A stretch of DNA of 64,000 nucleotides from the NCBI GenBank assembly GCA_036426205.1, contig CM071568.1, positions 51,248,040 to 51,312,039 of the forward strand. The letters are read 5' to 3'. Shown here one piece after another: positions 22,912-35,460 of the stretch. The DNA comes from Ascaphus truei (lineage: Eukaryota; Chordata; Amphibia; Anura; Ascaphidae). A program made the translations under genes and the position numbers. The stretch's first letter is position 1. Each line of letters opens with the position of its first letter. A model generated the notes under the pieces. The model ran no database searches. It worked only from the letters and a program-made list of their open reading frames with translations, and was not told the DNA's origin.

Positions 22912-24413
22912 TGTCACGGGAGACCAGGTTATTTACACCTTTTTACCACGATCATTCATTGAGCAAAACAAGGTAATTAAATAAATTGTAATTTATTCAC
23001 CCTAAATTCGCTAATACACAATGGAACACCAGGTGCAGGGAACTCTATGGTAGAGTTTTACGCTGAGCGGGACTTCTACTGGAAGCCAAATCGGCATAAA
23101 ATTCCATACGCCACCACCACATTCTCTTCTGAGAACTTGGTCCGTCCTGACAGCGAGTTAGTCCAAATCTCCTGAAACTCAAATCTGCATAAAATCCCAG
23201 CCGCGACCACTATGTTCGATTCGGAGAACTTGGGCGCAAAATGCCGGACTTAATGTCTGGCGGGCAGGTTTTTCAGGCTCAAAATTGAAGCCTGTTGCTC
23301 TGCTATTCACACAGAAGCAACTTTGAAAAGTCCACCCGTGTTTTTACTACAGAGAACTTCGAATCTGATTTGTTCATCGATTCTTATAGTATTTTCAGCT
23401 TCATTCACAAAACTGAGCAGCCAATCAATGCGTGGGAACTTTCCCAAGCAGCCAATCAGAGCCAAGCCAGCTAGAAAAGCCAGGTCAGCGGGAAATCTGA
23501 AATTGCCAAGAAACATGCGCAAGCCTGCCACCTCTCTCCCTGGCTATCTCAATGCCAATCACAGGGCAGGCTCCACCAGGTCTGCCAGAACAAGTGGCAT
23601 TCCAGAGGACTTCCATAGATCTCCGGACCTGGTACTCCACCTTTCCCTACTGACCAAATGCTATTCACACCTCTGGGCATCCTCTGGTTGCTTTCAACTC
23701 TGATGTCCAGCAGACTTACCGGCGCCTATGGGTTAGCTCAGGTAGCCTGTTTGGACATCAGTTCCGAATGTAAAAGCACATTACAGTACATTATAATAAA
23801 GTATATTTTAATACACTTCTGAGTCTCTGGGTACAGGGGACAGAAAAGGAAAAATATTGTAGTTTTATTTCTATCGGCATTATTCCCCACACACTTTCCC
23901 GTGGACCCAGTTTGGACTCTCAGAGTCCTCCTCAACCTTATATATGGCTTGGGCACCCACAAACCTTATACCGGTTGTGGGTCACCTTGGCACAAGCTGG
24001 GGTCCCCCCTTACCCTAAGGATTCCCTCAGCTACAGGGATACATGTTTTATCCCTGTGCCTCATTCTCCTTTCTGAGCTGTGCTGAAGCAGGGTACCCAA
24101 GTGGTGAGTCGCGCTTGCATTTTTTCAAGGAGGTATAGCCGGGACAATGTGCCTACATGTATCTGAGAATCAGGCATGATTCCCAGGTAAATTTATGGGG
24201 GAACCGACAACTCCGGACCCCAACCTCCTAGGCAGATTCTGTCAATAGTTCCTCCGCAAAACCCCCCTTGAAATTCATTAAAAAAAAACACACAAAAAAT
24301 GTGTGATATACTGTTACTGGGTCCAAGAGCTGAGGGGACCCTTATACATGGGACAGGGGTAACCAAAACGGGCTTGTCCTTTATTAGAGAGCCTGCTACC
24401 CCTTTTGTAACAG
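22912..24413 (-). mobile_element. Solo LTR with 5-bp target duplication
   Basis: The sequence starts TGTCACGGGAGACC and ends CTTTTGTAACA (TG...CA). It is flanked by GTGAC on both sides (22,907-22,911 and 24,414-24,418). It is 1,502 bp long with no coding frame. The minus strand carries GTGAATAAATT near its 3' end, so minus orientation is favoured. The 5-bp duplication fits Gypsy or retrovirus-like integration, with the internal part lost by LTR-LTR recombination. Confidence 0.82.
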
Positions 24414-24418
24414 TGACC

Positions 24419-24845
24419 TGATGCGTTTCATGCCAAAATAGGACTTTTATGAAAGGATTCTAAATGGAATTAGAAAATTATATATTTCGCTCAAGATCTA
24501 GTTATGTCTGTATAAAGTAAATGAATAAAAAGGTTTAATAACAAAATAAATATGCACACAATATAAAACATCTTACAATTAATGAAAAAAAGAAAATCGA
24601 AAAAAAGAAAATTAACTTTGAAGGAACATTATAATAATGTTATTGCAACTGCTCCTTCCTACAGTAATACTTACTAGTCTTCTTAAACATAAAAATTTAG
24701 CAAACTTTTACTTCATTTAGCCTAGAGAAAATCATTAAGCAATGACAATTGGTTTAAATTCAATTAAACTCTTTTTCATAGACATAAACCACTGCTGTTT
24801 GATAACTATACATTTTGCCTTAAAATTATTGAAATGTATTTGGGT
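24419..24845. other. No recognisable feature
   Basis: AT-rich sequence leading into the minisatellite. Confidence 0.5.
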
Positions 24846-24849
24846 AATG

Positions 24850-25680
24850 CAACAAGGGTAGGGAGGGTGAGAGGGATTGGGAGGGGCAGGGGGGAGGGGA
24901 TGGGTGAGGTGAGGGTGCAGGGGTGGGGTGCATGGAGGTGCAGGGGGAGGTGCAGGGGGGAGGGGATGGGAGGGTGGCAAGGGGGAGGGTTGATGGGAGG
25001 TGCAAGGGGGGAGGTTTGAGGTGTAAGGGGGGTGATTAAGGTGAGGGTGCAAGGGGGGTGATTGAGGTGAAGGGGGGTGATTGAGGTGCAAGGGGGTGTA
25101 TTTGAGGTGCAAGGGGGGGGGGTCATTGGAGGGTGTAAGGGGGGTGATTTGAGTTAGCATGGGCGGTTGATGGAGGTACAGGGGGGTGTTGGGGTTTGAT
25201 TTAGGTTGCAAGGGGGGGTGATTTGAGGGCAAGGGGTAGATTTGAGTGCAAAAGGGGTGGGACTTGATGAGGTGCAAGGGGTGTTGATGAGGTGCATGCA
25301 AGGGGTGTGATTTGAGGTGCAGGGGGGGGTCATTGGAGATGCAAGGGGGTGATTGAGGTGTATGGGGGTGATTTGAGGGGGCATGGCGGTGGTGATTAGT
25401 TGAGGTACAAGGGTGGGTGATGGAGGTGCAAGGGGGGGGTGATTTGAGGTGCAAAGGGTGGGAGTGATTTGTGAGGTGCAAGGGGGGAGAGATGTGAAGT
25501 GCAAGGGGGGGAGGAGTGATGTGAGGTGCAGGGGGGAGAGGAGGAGGCGGGAGAGTGAGTGATGTGAGGTGCAAGGGGGGAGAGTGATGTGAGGTGCAAG
25601 GGGGAGAGTGATGTGAGGTGCAGGGAGGGAGAGGGTTGAGAGGTGCAGGGGGTGTGATGTGCATGCTGTGCAGGGGGTTA
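24850..25680. repeat. G-rich minisatellite
   Basis: It is a tandem array of variable units of about 20-30 bp on the theme GAGGTGCAAGGGGGGTGATT. The long Pro/His/Ser/Thr-rich minus-strand frames (up to 457 codons) are translations of this array and are not genes. Strand asymmetry is strong (G-rich plus strand). Confidence 0.92.
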
Positions 25681-25799
25681 TGTGTGTTGATATGGAGGGG
25701 GGTATTATGTGTGTGGGTGAGAGTGGGAGAGATGGGGGTATGAGAGATAGATGGGGAGTATCGCAAAGGTTGATAGTGAGGGGTTCTGGGGGGGAGATA

Positions 25800-25865
25800 T
25801 GAGGATGATGATGAAGGGTTGGCTGGGTGGGAGATATGAGGATGATGATGAGGAGCTGGAGGAGA

Positions 25866-25899
<34 letters not shown>

Positions 25900-25914
25900 G
25901 ATGATGATGTGATG

Positions 25915-25946
<32 letters not shown>

Positions 25947-25980
25947 TGATGATGATGATGATGAGGATGATGATGATGTT
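25800..25980. repeat. (GAT)n microsatellite
   Basis: GATGATGAT runs with GATGTGAT and GAGGAT interruptions. It continues the asymmetric purine-rich array and ends at TTTTACACGGCGGCCC. Confidence 0.95.
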
Positions 25981-26148
25981 TTACACGGCGGCCCAATTTT
26001 TTTCGGCCTTCTCACTTTACGAGTTGTCCAGGCTGCCTGTGTAGCTTTGTTAGATACTACTTTACACATGATACATAAAGCTTGGCCCCCTGCAGAAGCA
26101 CTTATCAATATGCCCTCCTACTATCTCTGTACGTTTTCCTACATACCA

Positions 26149-26225
26149 ATTAGATTGTAAGCTCCTGAGAGCAGGGACTCCCCTTCCTAAATGTTACGGT
26201 TATGTCTGAAGCACTTATTCCCATG
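26149..26225 (+). repeat. SINE/LINE 3'-tail-like fragment
   Basis: TTAGATTGTAAGCTCCTGAG followed by AGCAGGGACTCCCC is the phrase that also forms the tail of the CORE-SINE at 36,335-36,365. Confidence 0.45.
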
Positions 26226-26275
26226 ACCCTTTATTTTATTATTTGTTATTTATATGATTGTCACGTGTATTATAC

Positions 26276-28155
26276 TGTAACCCTTTTGTGAACCGGCCGA
26301 CCCACCAATTCACCATTGGCCCCCGCTGGGTCTAACCGGTCCCTTTCCTGCAAATCCACCTGCTCTAAAGGGTACTGGTATGCATAACACCTGTGGCTCC
26401 AGGAGATTTGAGCCGTCGCTAGCTGGGAGCCGGGGAAAACCCTACATTACCTGGTGCAGCGCCTCCACTTACCCAGGATCCCCCCGTTATGAAAGATAGC
26501 CCGGGTAAGAGAAATACAATAACACACGTAGATGATAAACCAATAACAACACTTATTAACACACACATATAGACTAATTACATAACATCATATACATATC
26601 CTGATGCTTACCCGCATCACCTCTGCCCAATGTTGGGTTCCCGCCAGTGCCTGTGATCCCCCAACCCAATGTCGCACGCATCGCTCACGGAAGGCTCGTG
26701 GGGAGAGCGCAGTACACTAAAAGTAAGACTAGGCGGTCAGGTGGTGCACTTCGAGAATACTTGAGATACCTTCCGAGCACTCCTATGCTCGGGACCGCAC
26801 TCTCTTTCTAAAAGGGTAGAACGTCCGTCTGACCTTTCCAGGCTACATGGTCTATGCCGGTGGACCCACGAGGGTCCACGTCCCGGGAACTGCAACCGGA
26901 CATCGGCCACAGCAAACCGAAAGCGGGAACACGCCAACCCAGCCTTCCCTTTCCTAGATATCAACGATAAACTACTAGGTAGAGTGAGGGACAGCAACAC
27001 TATCAGGACAAGGGACCCTAACCTAGGGCCTGTCCCTGATGAACCGCCAACCTGGGATGGCTTGGGGGAACTCCTAGGGCCTGGTGGAACCAGCTAACCG
27101 CCCCTCAGCCCTTCACCCAGTCCTGTCTGAAACTGTGCTAAAGCCCTAACAGCTAACTCACGCCAGCCGAGAACAACAGCGACGCAACACTGAAACCTGT
27201 GCAAGCGCAGGGAATTTCACACCGCGTTTTCACACACCACTGCACGCATGCGCCAGCACATGCAAGCGACAAACACACACAGACCAGCTGCCAATCACCA
27301 CACAGCCACCTGGATCCCGCCTAGCAAAATCCAATGCTTGCACACTGTGCTCTTGCCAGTGCCCAAAGCCCATCCGCTGTGGACACTGCCCAAACTGACA
27401 CCTTCGACTCCTAAGGGTCACACTCCCGTAGCTATGGCCGGTCCACTGTCAGTTACCCCCTGCCCTTCCCGGGAATGGGGAGCCGCCTGCCTGGGATCTA
27501 GGAGCAACCCTACCTGATGCAGGAGCCACGCGCCCCTGCACCTTCCTGCGCCTTCTTATCACTCTGCCTGCTGGACGATTGCAAAGCCGGGGAATGTATA
27601 TATTCACGGGCTGAGCTTTCTCACAGCACTATTGCCACACTCAGGACCACCTGATCGCCTGTGTTCCCTAGCCTCTGGAATGAAATTATTGTACCCAGGG
27701 GAGTGCCAGAAAAGCATGGGGCCGCGTGCGACTTGCCTGCCGCATGCGCGAACTACCAATGGCCGCCGCATTACTCATCTGTTCCCTGTCCTGCCCGATG
27801 CGCGATCTACTGGGGCTTCCTTAGCTTTCTCCCCTTCCTGCGCATGCGCGACCTCATCGGTGGGGCATAGTACCTGCTGATGAACGGACATGCCGACTGG
27901 ATGGGGGGGGGGGGGGGGGGGCGGGGGGGGGCGGGGGCGAGCCGGGGGAGGGGGGGGCGGGCGGGGGATGGAGGGGGGGGGTGGGCGCCCTGATAGTCTG
28001 GAAGACGCGCCCGACTCCAGGGATGACGAGCGCTCCTTCACTGGCCCCCACCCTCGTGAGCGCACGGGGGTTCCCCGCTGCGTCCGGCGGCACCCGACCC
28101 CACCGGCGCTCACGGCACGAAGGGAGGGATTTTGTCAATTAACTTCAGGGCTACA
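26276..28155 (-). repeat. 3' LTR of minus-strand LTR element (noisy copy)
   Basis: It starts TGTAACCCTTTTGTGAACCG and ends AACTTCAGGGCTACA. It aligns with 39,148-40,374 but keeps about 600 bp (about 27,030-27,600) that the cleaner copy lacks. It contains GCGCATGCGCGACC at about 27,839. A 20-base-plus G run at 27,902 and many one-base indels suggest poor consensus. Confidence 0.75.
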
Positions 28156-30498
28156 TCTCCCTACAGAATCCCAAACACCCTCGCTTGGCGTGTAGCAACC
28201 ATACACGTTGTGTTATATAATGGAAAATAGCATTGTTAACAGTACATCACTATACAAGCAATTTCCCATGTGTTGTACCCAACATCCCGACATGGATACC
28301 CGGGAGGCCGCTGAAGTCTCAGAGTGGAGTGCCCACTAACAGACGGGGATGGGTTATCCACACTTGGACTCCGTTTGAGTCTTTGGAGTTCAAGACCTGC
28401 CACTTGTTACACCAACCACCTTCTCTCCTGCGCAGAAGAAAAAGAATGAGGTCTATGGTATTGTACCCTCTCGGATCACTAACCCGGTCCTCGTCTCCCG
28501 GGAGACGAGGAGGCCTCAGTCTATTTCCTCGGTCCACACAATGGCGAACATAGCAGCACATGGCACCTGAGGGAGAGGCCACAACTACAGACGCGGTTCT
28601 CAACGAGTCTTGTCCTTGTCTTGCTCTTATGTCAGCAATCCTTTAACGGTGACTTCTTCCTGAGGACGGCACCAATTCTTTGGTGAGGCCCCCGTGTTGG
28701 GAGACTCCTCTCACAGGAGTATGTGTCGCTCCGTGCCATCTACACCGGATACTTGAGACGGTCGAGTTCATTCCGATCTGGAGAGATCTTCTGGGGGAGG
28801 AAAACCCTCACCAGGACGCGATTGAGGGGTGAGCAGCCCATCGGGGGTGACCCTATCTCTGGAGGCCACCAGGCTCACGATCACGGGAGAGTCATCACCC
28901 ACAACCCGGGGCGTCAATCTTCACCCCTATCGTTGTCGGAAGGTAATGATCCAAGTCTGGGGACCGATGGGTTACCCGTGTGGTAGGCCGGACTGGCAGT
29001 TGCAGGGCAAAGCGGGCCACATCATGGTCTGAATCCTGTAGACGGTTGGTGGCTCAGGTCACCTCATGGAGTGGTCCGCGGCAGGCGCATACCACGCTCG
29101 GTGGTGCTTGTCGTAGAATCACCAAATGGGCGGGGGTTATAACACAACCTTACCTGGCCCTTCCGGTATCTGGGTCTGTACTCGTGTGCGGTTTCTTGAT
29201 CGGGAAAGGGCTGGAACCGACATCTGGGGTTACGACATCATGGAGCTCCGCCTTTTCAGCGGCTCGCTCAGCGTCGGAAAGTCCATGTGGGCACACAGGA
29301 CCTCCACCACTCCATGGCTAAGAGAAGCATAGTAGCGGCTTCACCACCCGGAGACACTATCAGGCGCTCTTTCTCAGCAAGGTTCCGCCATCAGGGTTCT
29401 GCACTCCCATTGCAGTACCCTTTTGAGAGGGTATGCCAACAGTGGTCTGGATACACGGGTCCCGGAGGATTGGAACAAAACAAACTGGAGGACAAGCTCA
29501 TCTGTACGGACTAGAAGGGAGGTACGGCTGCCTCCCTCTTCCTCGTGGTCGGAGCTCTGGGGGAAGGATAGGCATTAGGAAACCAGGCCACCAAACTCAA
29601 CATGGGGCCACCGCAGTGCATCCCTCCGGGAACAGCCCACAATTGAGGCCAAAAAACTGGGTAAACGCTCTCCGTCACCTCAGGTGCCATGAAAACCAGT
29701 TGTAACATGAGACGGTTCGACTCCAGCTTAAGGGCTTCACTCAGGCAGGGGCAACATTAGCATCTGTGACCTCCATTCGTGGCAAATTACAGGGCTCATA
29801 CACATTTCAGGGTGAACCCCTGACAGTCTCTCTATCCTGGGAGGCGAACACTCCATTCTTAGCCAACAGGGTCCTCTGCGTGGCGGTTTGGGTGCGAGGA
29901 ACGCGCGCACAGTCAGGACACTTAGGCCTGGGTCTCAGCTCCAACCGGCACACTCACACTCAATCAGAGCCGGCCGTGCGTGCAGGCATGTCTTCCCACG
30001 TCTACCACGGTAAGGTGATGTGAGAGCAACTGTGAACTCAGATGCTCCGTCCAGCAGCCACCCATCGCTTTCATTCTTTAACGCACAGGGCACACCACCA
30101 TGGCAAGACTAAATGGGGGACCCTACGATTCTATACAGCAAGGGTGGTTTTGCGCGCATCCTGCGTCTAGGGGAAACAGAAATTATGATTCTGCTCAAGA
30201 CACTCACTCCCACTGGGTGGACTTAGAGGAGGGGCAGCACAGCTTTTGGGAAAGGAAATGTTGCACAAAGGAATAGTACTGAGTAACCACAGGTGTTTTG
30301 GGGGCGGGGCTCGGGGATTTCCGCCAGTCCTGGATAACAGTTGGCACACATTTCCCGCGCGGCCGGGAGGGGGACTTAGCACGGGGCTTCCTCCCTGTGA
30401 GGGCTTCACCCATGGCGAAACAAAAATAGGACACAGATAGAAAAAAAACATTACAGGGACACCCAGGGTCTGCTATCTTCTCGGCAGGGCCTACCAAA
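28156..30498 (-). pseudogene. Noisy copy of the Cys-module ORF
   Basis: The interval is colinear with 36,834-39,147 but the frame is broken many times by single-base insertions and deletions. It is bounded by two LTRs. Short frames from the same protein remain (for example around 28,319-28,603 and 30,204-30,451). Because the differences are mainly indels, they may be sequencing error rather than real decay. Confidence 0.65.
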
Positions 30499-32248
30499 TG
30501 TAACCATTTTGTGAACCGGACCGACCACCCAATTCACATTGGCCCCCTCGTGGTCAAACGGTCCCTTCCTGCAAACACACCTGCCTCCGAAGGGTTATGG
30601 TACTGCATAACACGGTGGCTCCAGCGATTTGAGCCCTCCGCTAGATGGAGCCGGGGGAAACACTCACCATTGACATGGGGCAGCGCCTGCCATACCCAGG
30701 ATCCCCCGTTATGAAAGATAGCCCTTGGGTACTCCCACACCGCACAACTAACACTAAAACACGCACGGGTGATGATAAACCATAACTAACACTTTACTAA
30801 CACACAATATACCTCATTAATAACTACATAACATATCCTGATGCTCTAAACGCCAATCAAACTCTGCCCAATGTTGGTCTGTTCCCGCCAGTCGTCCTGT
30901 GATCCCCACACCCTAAATGTCCACGCACTCCTACGAGGAAGTCGTGGTGTGACTGCGCAGTCACTAACTTAGCTAGGGCCCAGTTGCGTGCACTCTAGAA
31001 GACGTGAGAACCGTGAGCACTCGAGACAGGGGACCGCAAACTCTCTATTCTAAAGGTCGACGTCCGTTGATCCTTTCCAGGTACTTCTGGCCGGGGACCC
31101 CAACGAGGGTCCACCGCTCACGGGAATGCAACCGGATCACGGCAACACCAACCGCTGGGAACAGCACACCGCCGCTATCCCTCCTATCAGTAACAACCCT
31201 AGAGTGACAGAAACTCGACAGGGACCACCAGGGACACCGGCCGCATCTAAGGTGATAACCGCAACCTGGATGGCTTGGGGAAACTCTAGGGCCTGTGGAA
31301 CCATAACATGCCCCCCTTCCCCTAGCTTACCCAGTCTATCTTAACTGGCTATCTAATCCAACACCTAAAACTCCATGCAGCCGCCACACAGCTCACACTG
31401 TCAGCCTGCAGGGATCACCACGCTCACACACAGCAAGCACTCGCGCCCAGCACAGTGCCAGTGACACACACAGACAGATGCAACCACACACAGCCACTGG
31501 ATCCGCAGCAATCCACTGTGCACTGTGCCTCTTTGCAGTGCCCACGCCTTCCGCGTGGCACTGCCCAACTTGCACCTTCCGCTCCGTAAGGGTCACCTCC
31601 CGTAGCTATTGGCCGTCCCTCTCGTTACCCCCTGCACCTTCGGAAGGTGAATTGGGGCCTGCCTGGGGACTGAGAGGAGAACCACTTACCTGATGCAGGA
31701 GCCACGGCTCCATGCACCCTTCTGCTCCTTCTTTCTCATGACCGACGACGATGCAAAGAACGGGAAAATGTATCTATATTCCCGTGGTGAGAGCTACATC
31801 CCAGCCCTATGGCACCACTAGGGCACCTGATGCTGTTTCCCTAAGCCTCACTGGGAATTGTAGTCCAAGGGGGCTAGCTAAGCATTGGGGCGCGGTGCGA
31901 ATGCCTTGCAGTGCGGAACTACCAATGGCCGCCGCAAAACTCCTCTTTGCCCGTCCTGCCCGCGCGATCAGCCCGGGGCTCCTTAGCTTTTACCCTCGAT
32001 CTGCGCATGCGCGACCCTATCTGGGGCCTTCCCTGGCGCCTGCCTGTACCGCCCATGCGCACCTGACAGGCTGATGGCGGGCGCCTGCTTGGAGCCGCAG
32101 AACCTCCAGGCGATTGCCGAGCAGCGCTCCCTTCACTGGCCCCCACCCTAGTGAAGGCGGCGGGTCCACCGCTTGCCTCCGCCGGCACCCCGACCCACGG
32201 CGCTCACCGGCGAAGGGCAGGGATTTTAATTTAACCCATCGGGGCTCA
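30499..32248 (-). repeat. 5' LTR of minus-strand LTR element (noisy copy)
   Basis: It starts TGTAACCATTTTGTGAACCG and ends at GGGGCTCA before CTACTGTGCAG. Like 26,276-28,155 it keeps the middle portion missing at 39,148-40,374. A convincing target duplication was not found (TATAC at the left of the element, CTACT at the right). Confidence 0.75.
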
Positions 32249-33463
32249 CTACTGTGCAGTCTAGTACATGAATGGGTGCATATATTAATAAAACATACAT
32301 AGTAAACTATGTGTAACAAATGAGAAGCAAGCTGCAACTAGGGATCAATTTTTATCGTACTTATGATTTTATATTTTATATTAATATTTAACGAATCCCT
32401 AGTTGCGTTACTTCTTCTTGTTTTTGTGTTGGAGCACCATTTAAAGAGCATTACAAGACATTCAATTATCTTACCATTAGAGCGCTGGGCAACGACTCCA
32501 CGTGGAAAGCAGGAAGCTCATGTACCGTGAAGGCCTACAACAGCATACGATGACATGCGCCATGAGAAGATCCGACAGGCAACCCAAATCTCTTTTATTT
32601 CGTAATCCCCTTCTTCTATCTTCATCTGTCCCTCTCTGATTTTCTTATCTTCTGATTTCATCATGTCAATCCAAAAAAAAAACCCATGTTAAATCCCAGT
32701 CGATGTTGTCTCGGTCGCTTCTTGGGCTACAAATGAAGCGGATCACGGCCTTAATAGGGCTTGTGAAGTTCCAACCATTTAGCCTCAAATAGTTAACAGA
32801 CACACTGATTGGCTGTGTTTAAAAAACTATGGGCACTTAATTTGTTTTTAATTACGTCACTTTAAAGGGAATGTGTCGCCAATCAGATCAGAAACTATAT
32901 AGCATAATTTCCCTATGGTGTGTAATCTAATGCTGCCTAGAAAATCGGTTCAGATGAATTATGAATTTAAGTACGGTAAGCGGGGGAAGGAAGAGGGGAA
33001 GCACAAACTGGCAATAAACTGACATATACACTCAAAAATCATGGAGTGTATTTAAGTATAACAAATCAAAAATAAGTATGTATTGTTTGTTTGCCATTTC
33101 CGAGCACACCGTACGGCCAGCCAGATTCAATTTGGGAACATGCACATAGGACCATGGGGTGCACACAGATACGGGGAGACAACATACTCGGGGAAACAGG
33201 AGCTGAGCGAGAACACTGCGGATACCAACTGACCTGAATTTCACTGAATGTCTGGAGCGGTTGCATGTGTTACCCTACTACACATCTTCGCCTTTTGGAA
33301 CTGGGAGATTGTGAGTTGGTTTCAGCATGTAGTTACTTCGTGCATCGTGCTTTTTCCAAGGGTGTTAGCATATTACCGGGGCGTGAGGTGCTGAATTTGA
33401 TATTGAGCACTTTTGCCCAATATTGAGGTTATTATACACTGTCCATCGTTGCACTTTTTGATA
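32249..33463. repeat. Noisy copy of the 41.47-42.69 kb segment
   Basis: The order and sequence match 41,469-42,691, starting from the same junction with the LTR end. Differences are mostly single-base indels. It contains the TAGGGATCAAT/AATCCCTAG palindrome and the repeat with CTTGTGACGTCACATTT-like sequence. Confidence 0.8.
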
Positions 33464-33492
33464 CTGCGCGGCTTCATTGAGTCTAACACATA

Positions 33493-33885
33493 CACTGGAC
33501 ACACCTTTATTCGAGGCTCGGCTCAGCCACGATGTCGGGTTATACTCGGGTGTTGATGAGGTTTGTGACTGTGTTTGCCCGAGTGCAATTGCGGTTATTT
33601 CTCCAGGAGGGATTGAAGCCTTTATTCCGCTGCGTGCAATACGGCCACAGTATATATCTATACTACATTACAAGTCATGAATTTATGCCATCTGGTGGAC
33701 AGCGAGCATTGGCCTATAAACCTAATCATACATTTAACAGAACAGCCGGGCCCGTCAGCCAGGCATAAAACCATGGGCGGGAAGGCAAACGCAAACGGGC
33801 TGTTTCAGAGGTGAGGCAGTGGCGCATTCAGGATCTGCTAGGTACATACTGGGTATTTTCGAATAAAGTGGTGTCGGTGCAGCAG
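33493..33885 (+). mobile_element. TA-flanked MITE, copy in truncated element
   Basis: CACTGGACACACCTTTATTC ... CGAATAAAGTGGTGTCGGTG, with TA on each side. It has the same insertion position as at 42,722, so it predates the duplication or is the same locus. Confidence 0.72.
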
Positions 33886-34105
33886 TACGCCGGGGTTTGT
33901 CCCTGTGCTTTTCCTGGAATGCGCGCACTCACTGGAGCATGCCGCATTCATTTGCGTCCAGCAACGGGTCATGCGCGGTTGAGCGCCGGTGTGATGCATT
34001 TATTGAGAATGGCGGAATTAATAGGTTGCATGTTATTGGTGTCACGCCAGTGGGCAGATTTCTATTCAGGAATGTTGTAATGCGAATGCAGCTTCAGTAA
34101 TTGTG

Positions 34106-34308
34106 CGACTTGAGGAGGTTTTTTACCGATTAAAAAAAGATTACCACCAGTGTGCTGATTGTAACTTGGCCTCATGAGATAATGAAACAGATGACCATAA
34201 GATGGCAACAGTGTTTCAAATGTCTATTAGTATTTTATCGAAAACTATGATTTTAAATTTCGCCAGCCTCCTCATACGTGGACAGCGTGCAATAAGGAAA
34301 GGTTTCAC
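34106..34308 (+). pseudogene. Forkhead-like gene fragment, truncated
   Basis: It matches 43,350-43,520 (ATTGTAACTTGGCCTC ... CTCCTCATACGTGGACAGCG) with several one-base indels. It ends before the third helix and wing of the forkhead domain. It is not functional as it stands. Confidence 0.65.
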
Positions 34309-34310
34309 CC

Positions 34311-34620
34311 CTTTTACTGTACGTCACCCTTGCACCCCTTGTCCTCCCCCGTCTGCTTCAGCGTGTATCGATTTGTAGCGTTCATACATTTTTTGTTTTG
34401 TTTGGGGATGCTGCCTTGTTTCTCCTTGGTTCTCACTCTGTCCGTTTTCTTGGCCTGTTTTCATTCCCCCTCACCCGTGCTCTTCAGACTTTTTGTCTCT
34501 TTCCTTTCCTTCTCTGGTCTAATCTATGATCACTTTGGCGACACTGGCAAAAGGCGATTTTCCCTAGCGTGGTGTTACCGTTCCCCTTTGCTCTCTTTTG
34601 GAATTAATTTTTTCAATTAC
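34311..34620. other. C/T-rich unique stretch
   Basis: A 115-codon frame (34,330-34,677) is hydrophobic and runs into the satellite. I see no domain, and short matches to 43,600-43,640 (TCTATGATCA, GGCAAAAGGCGA) hint at scrambled homology only. Confidence 0.4.
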
Positions 34621-35100
<480 letters not shown>

Positions 35101-35279
35101 AGATAGAGGATCAGAGAAAGGATGGGTGGGAGGGAGAGAAAATTGCAATCAGTATTTATATTAAGGGGGCACTAAATTTTTTTGCCCCGGGCGCCCGGGA
35201 ATGTCTAACTACACCACTGATTTGGCCACTTCCTGTTGGTTTCCCATGTGTTAGTCATCAGAACAGATGCAGCACTCAC

Positions 35280-35460
35280 CATAAACCACAACAGTTGCTG
35301 ATATGCTCCTCCTCTTAGCAACGATGTTGGACGCCATGCAGGTGTAGTTGCCAGAGTCGGATAGGCGAGCTTGACGTATAATAATGTTGTGATCCACCTT
35401 GGTGTCAATGTTTTCATCCAGGAGGGAGTCGATAGGCTCCTCATTCTTAAGCCACTCCAC
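35280..35460 (-). CDS. unc5d: UNC5-family netrin receptor exon (half Ig domain)
   Basis: This is an internal exon of 181 bp encoding [20 protein letters not shown], then [20 protein letters not shown] and [17 protein letters not shown]. The DSGNYTC motif supplies the second disulphide Cys and the tyrosine corner of an I-set immunoglobulin domain. The [13 protein letters not shown] strand and the ATVxVY end are diagnostic of UNC5 netrin receptors, just before the thrombospondin repeats. The acceptor (TTCCTTATAG before GTGGAG) and donor (TTTATG before GTGAGT) are canonical. The exon starts in phase 0 and ends after one base of a codon, as expected for the next TyrValAsn. UNC5 proteins are single-pass guidance receptors that bind netrin through their Ig domains. 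The EEPID and ENIDT stretch favours paralogue D over A-C. No other UNC5 exon is visible, so the rest of the window is probably flanking intron. Confidence 0.88.

Larger units (their letters stand above)
33464..34310 (+). mobile_element. Truncated copy of the forkhead/BEN element
   Basis: TA at 33,462 is followed by CTGCGCGGCTTCATTGAGTC, the left terminal repeat seen at 42,692. The match with 42,692-43,520 continues through an inner MITE and the first part of the forkhead frame. It stops near CAATAAGGAAAGGTT, and unrelated C/T-rich sequence follows. Confidence 0.75.

Noticed and set aside
24735..26108. 457-codon minus-strand frame rich in Pro, His, Ser, Thr, Ile
   Set aside because: It is the translation of a minisatellite and a GAT repeat. 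The composition follows the repeat, and overlapping frames are equally long.
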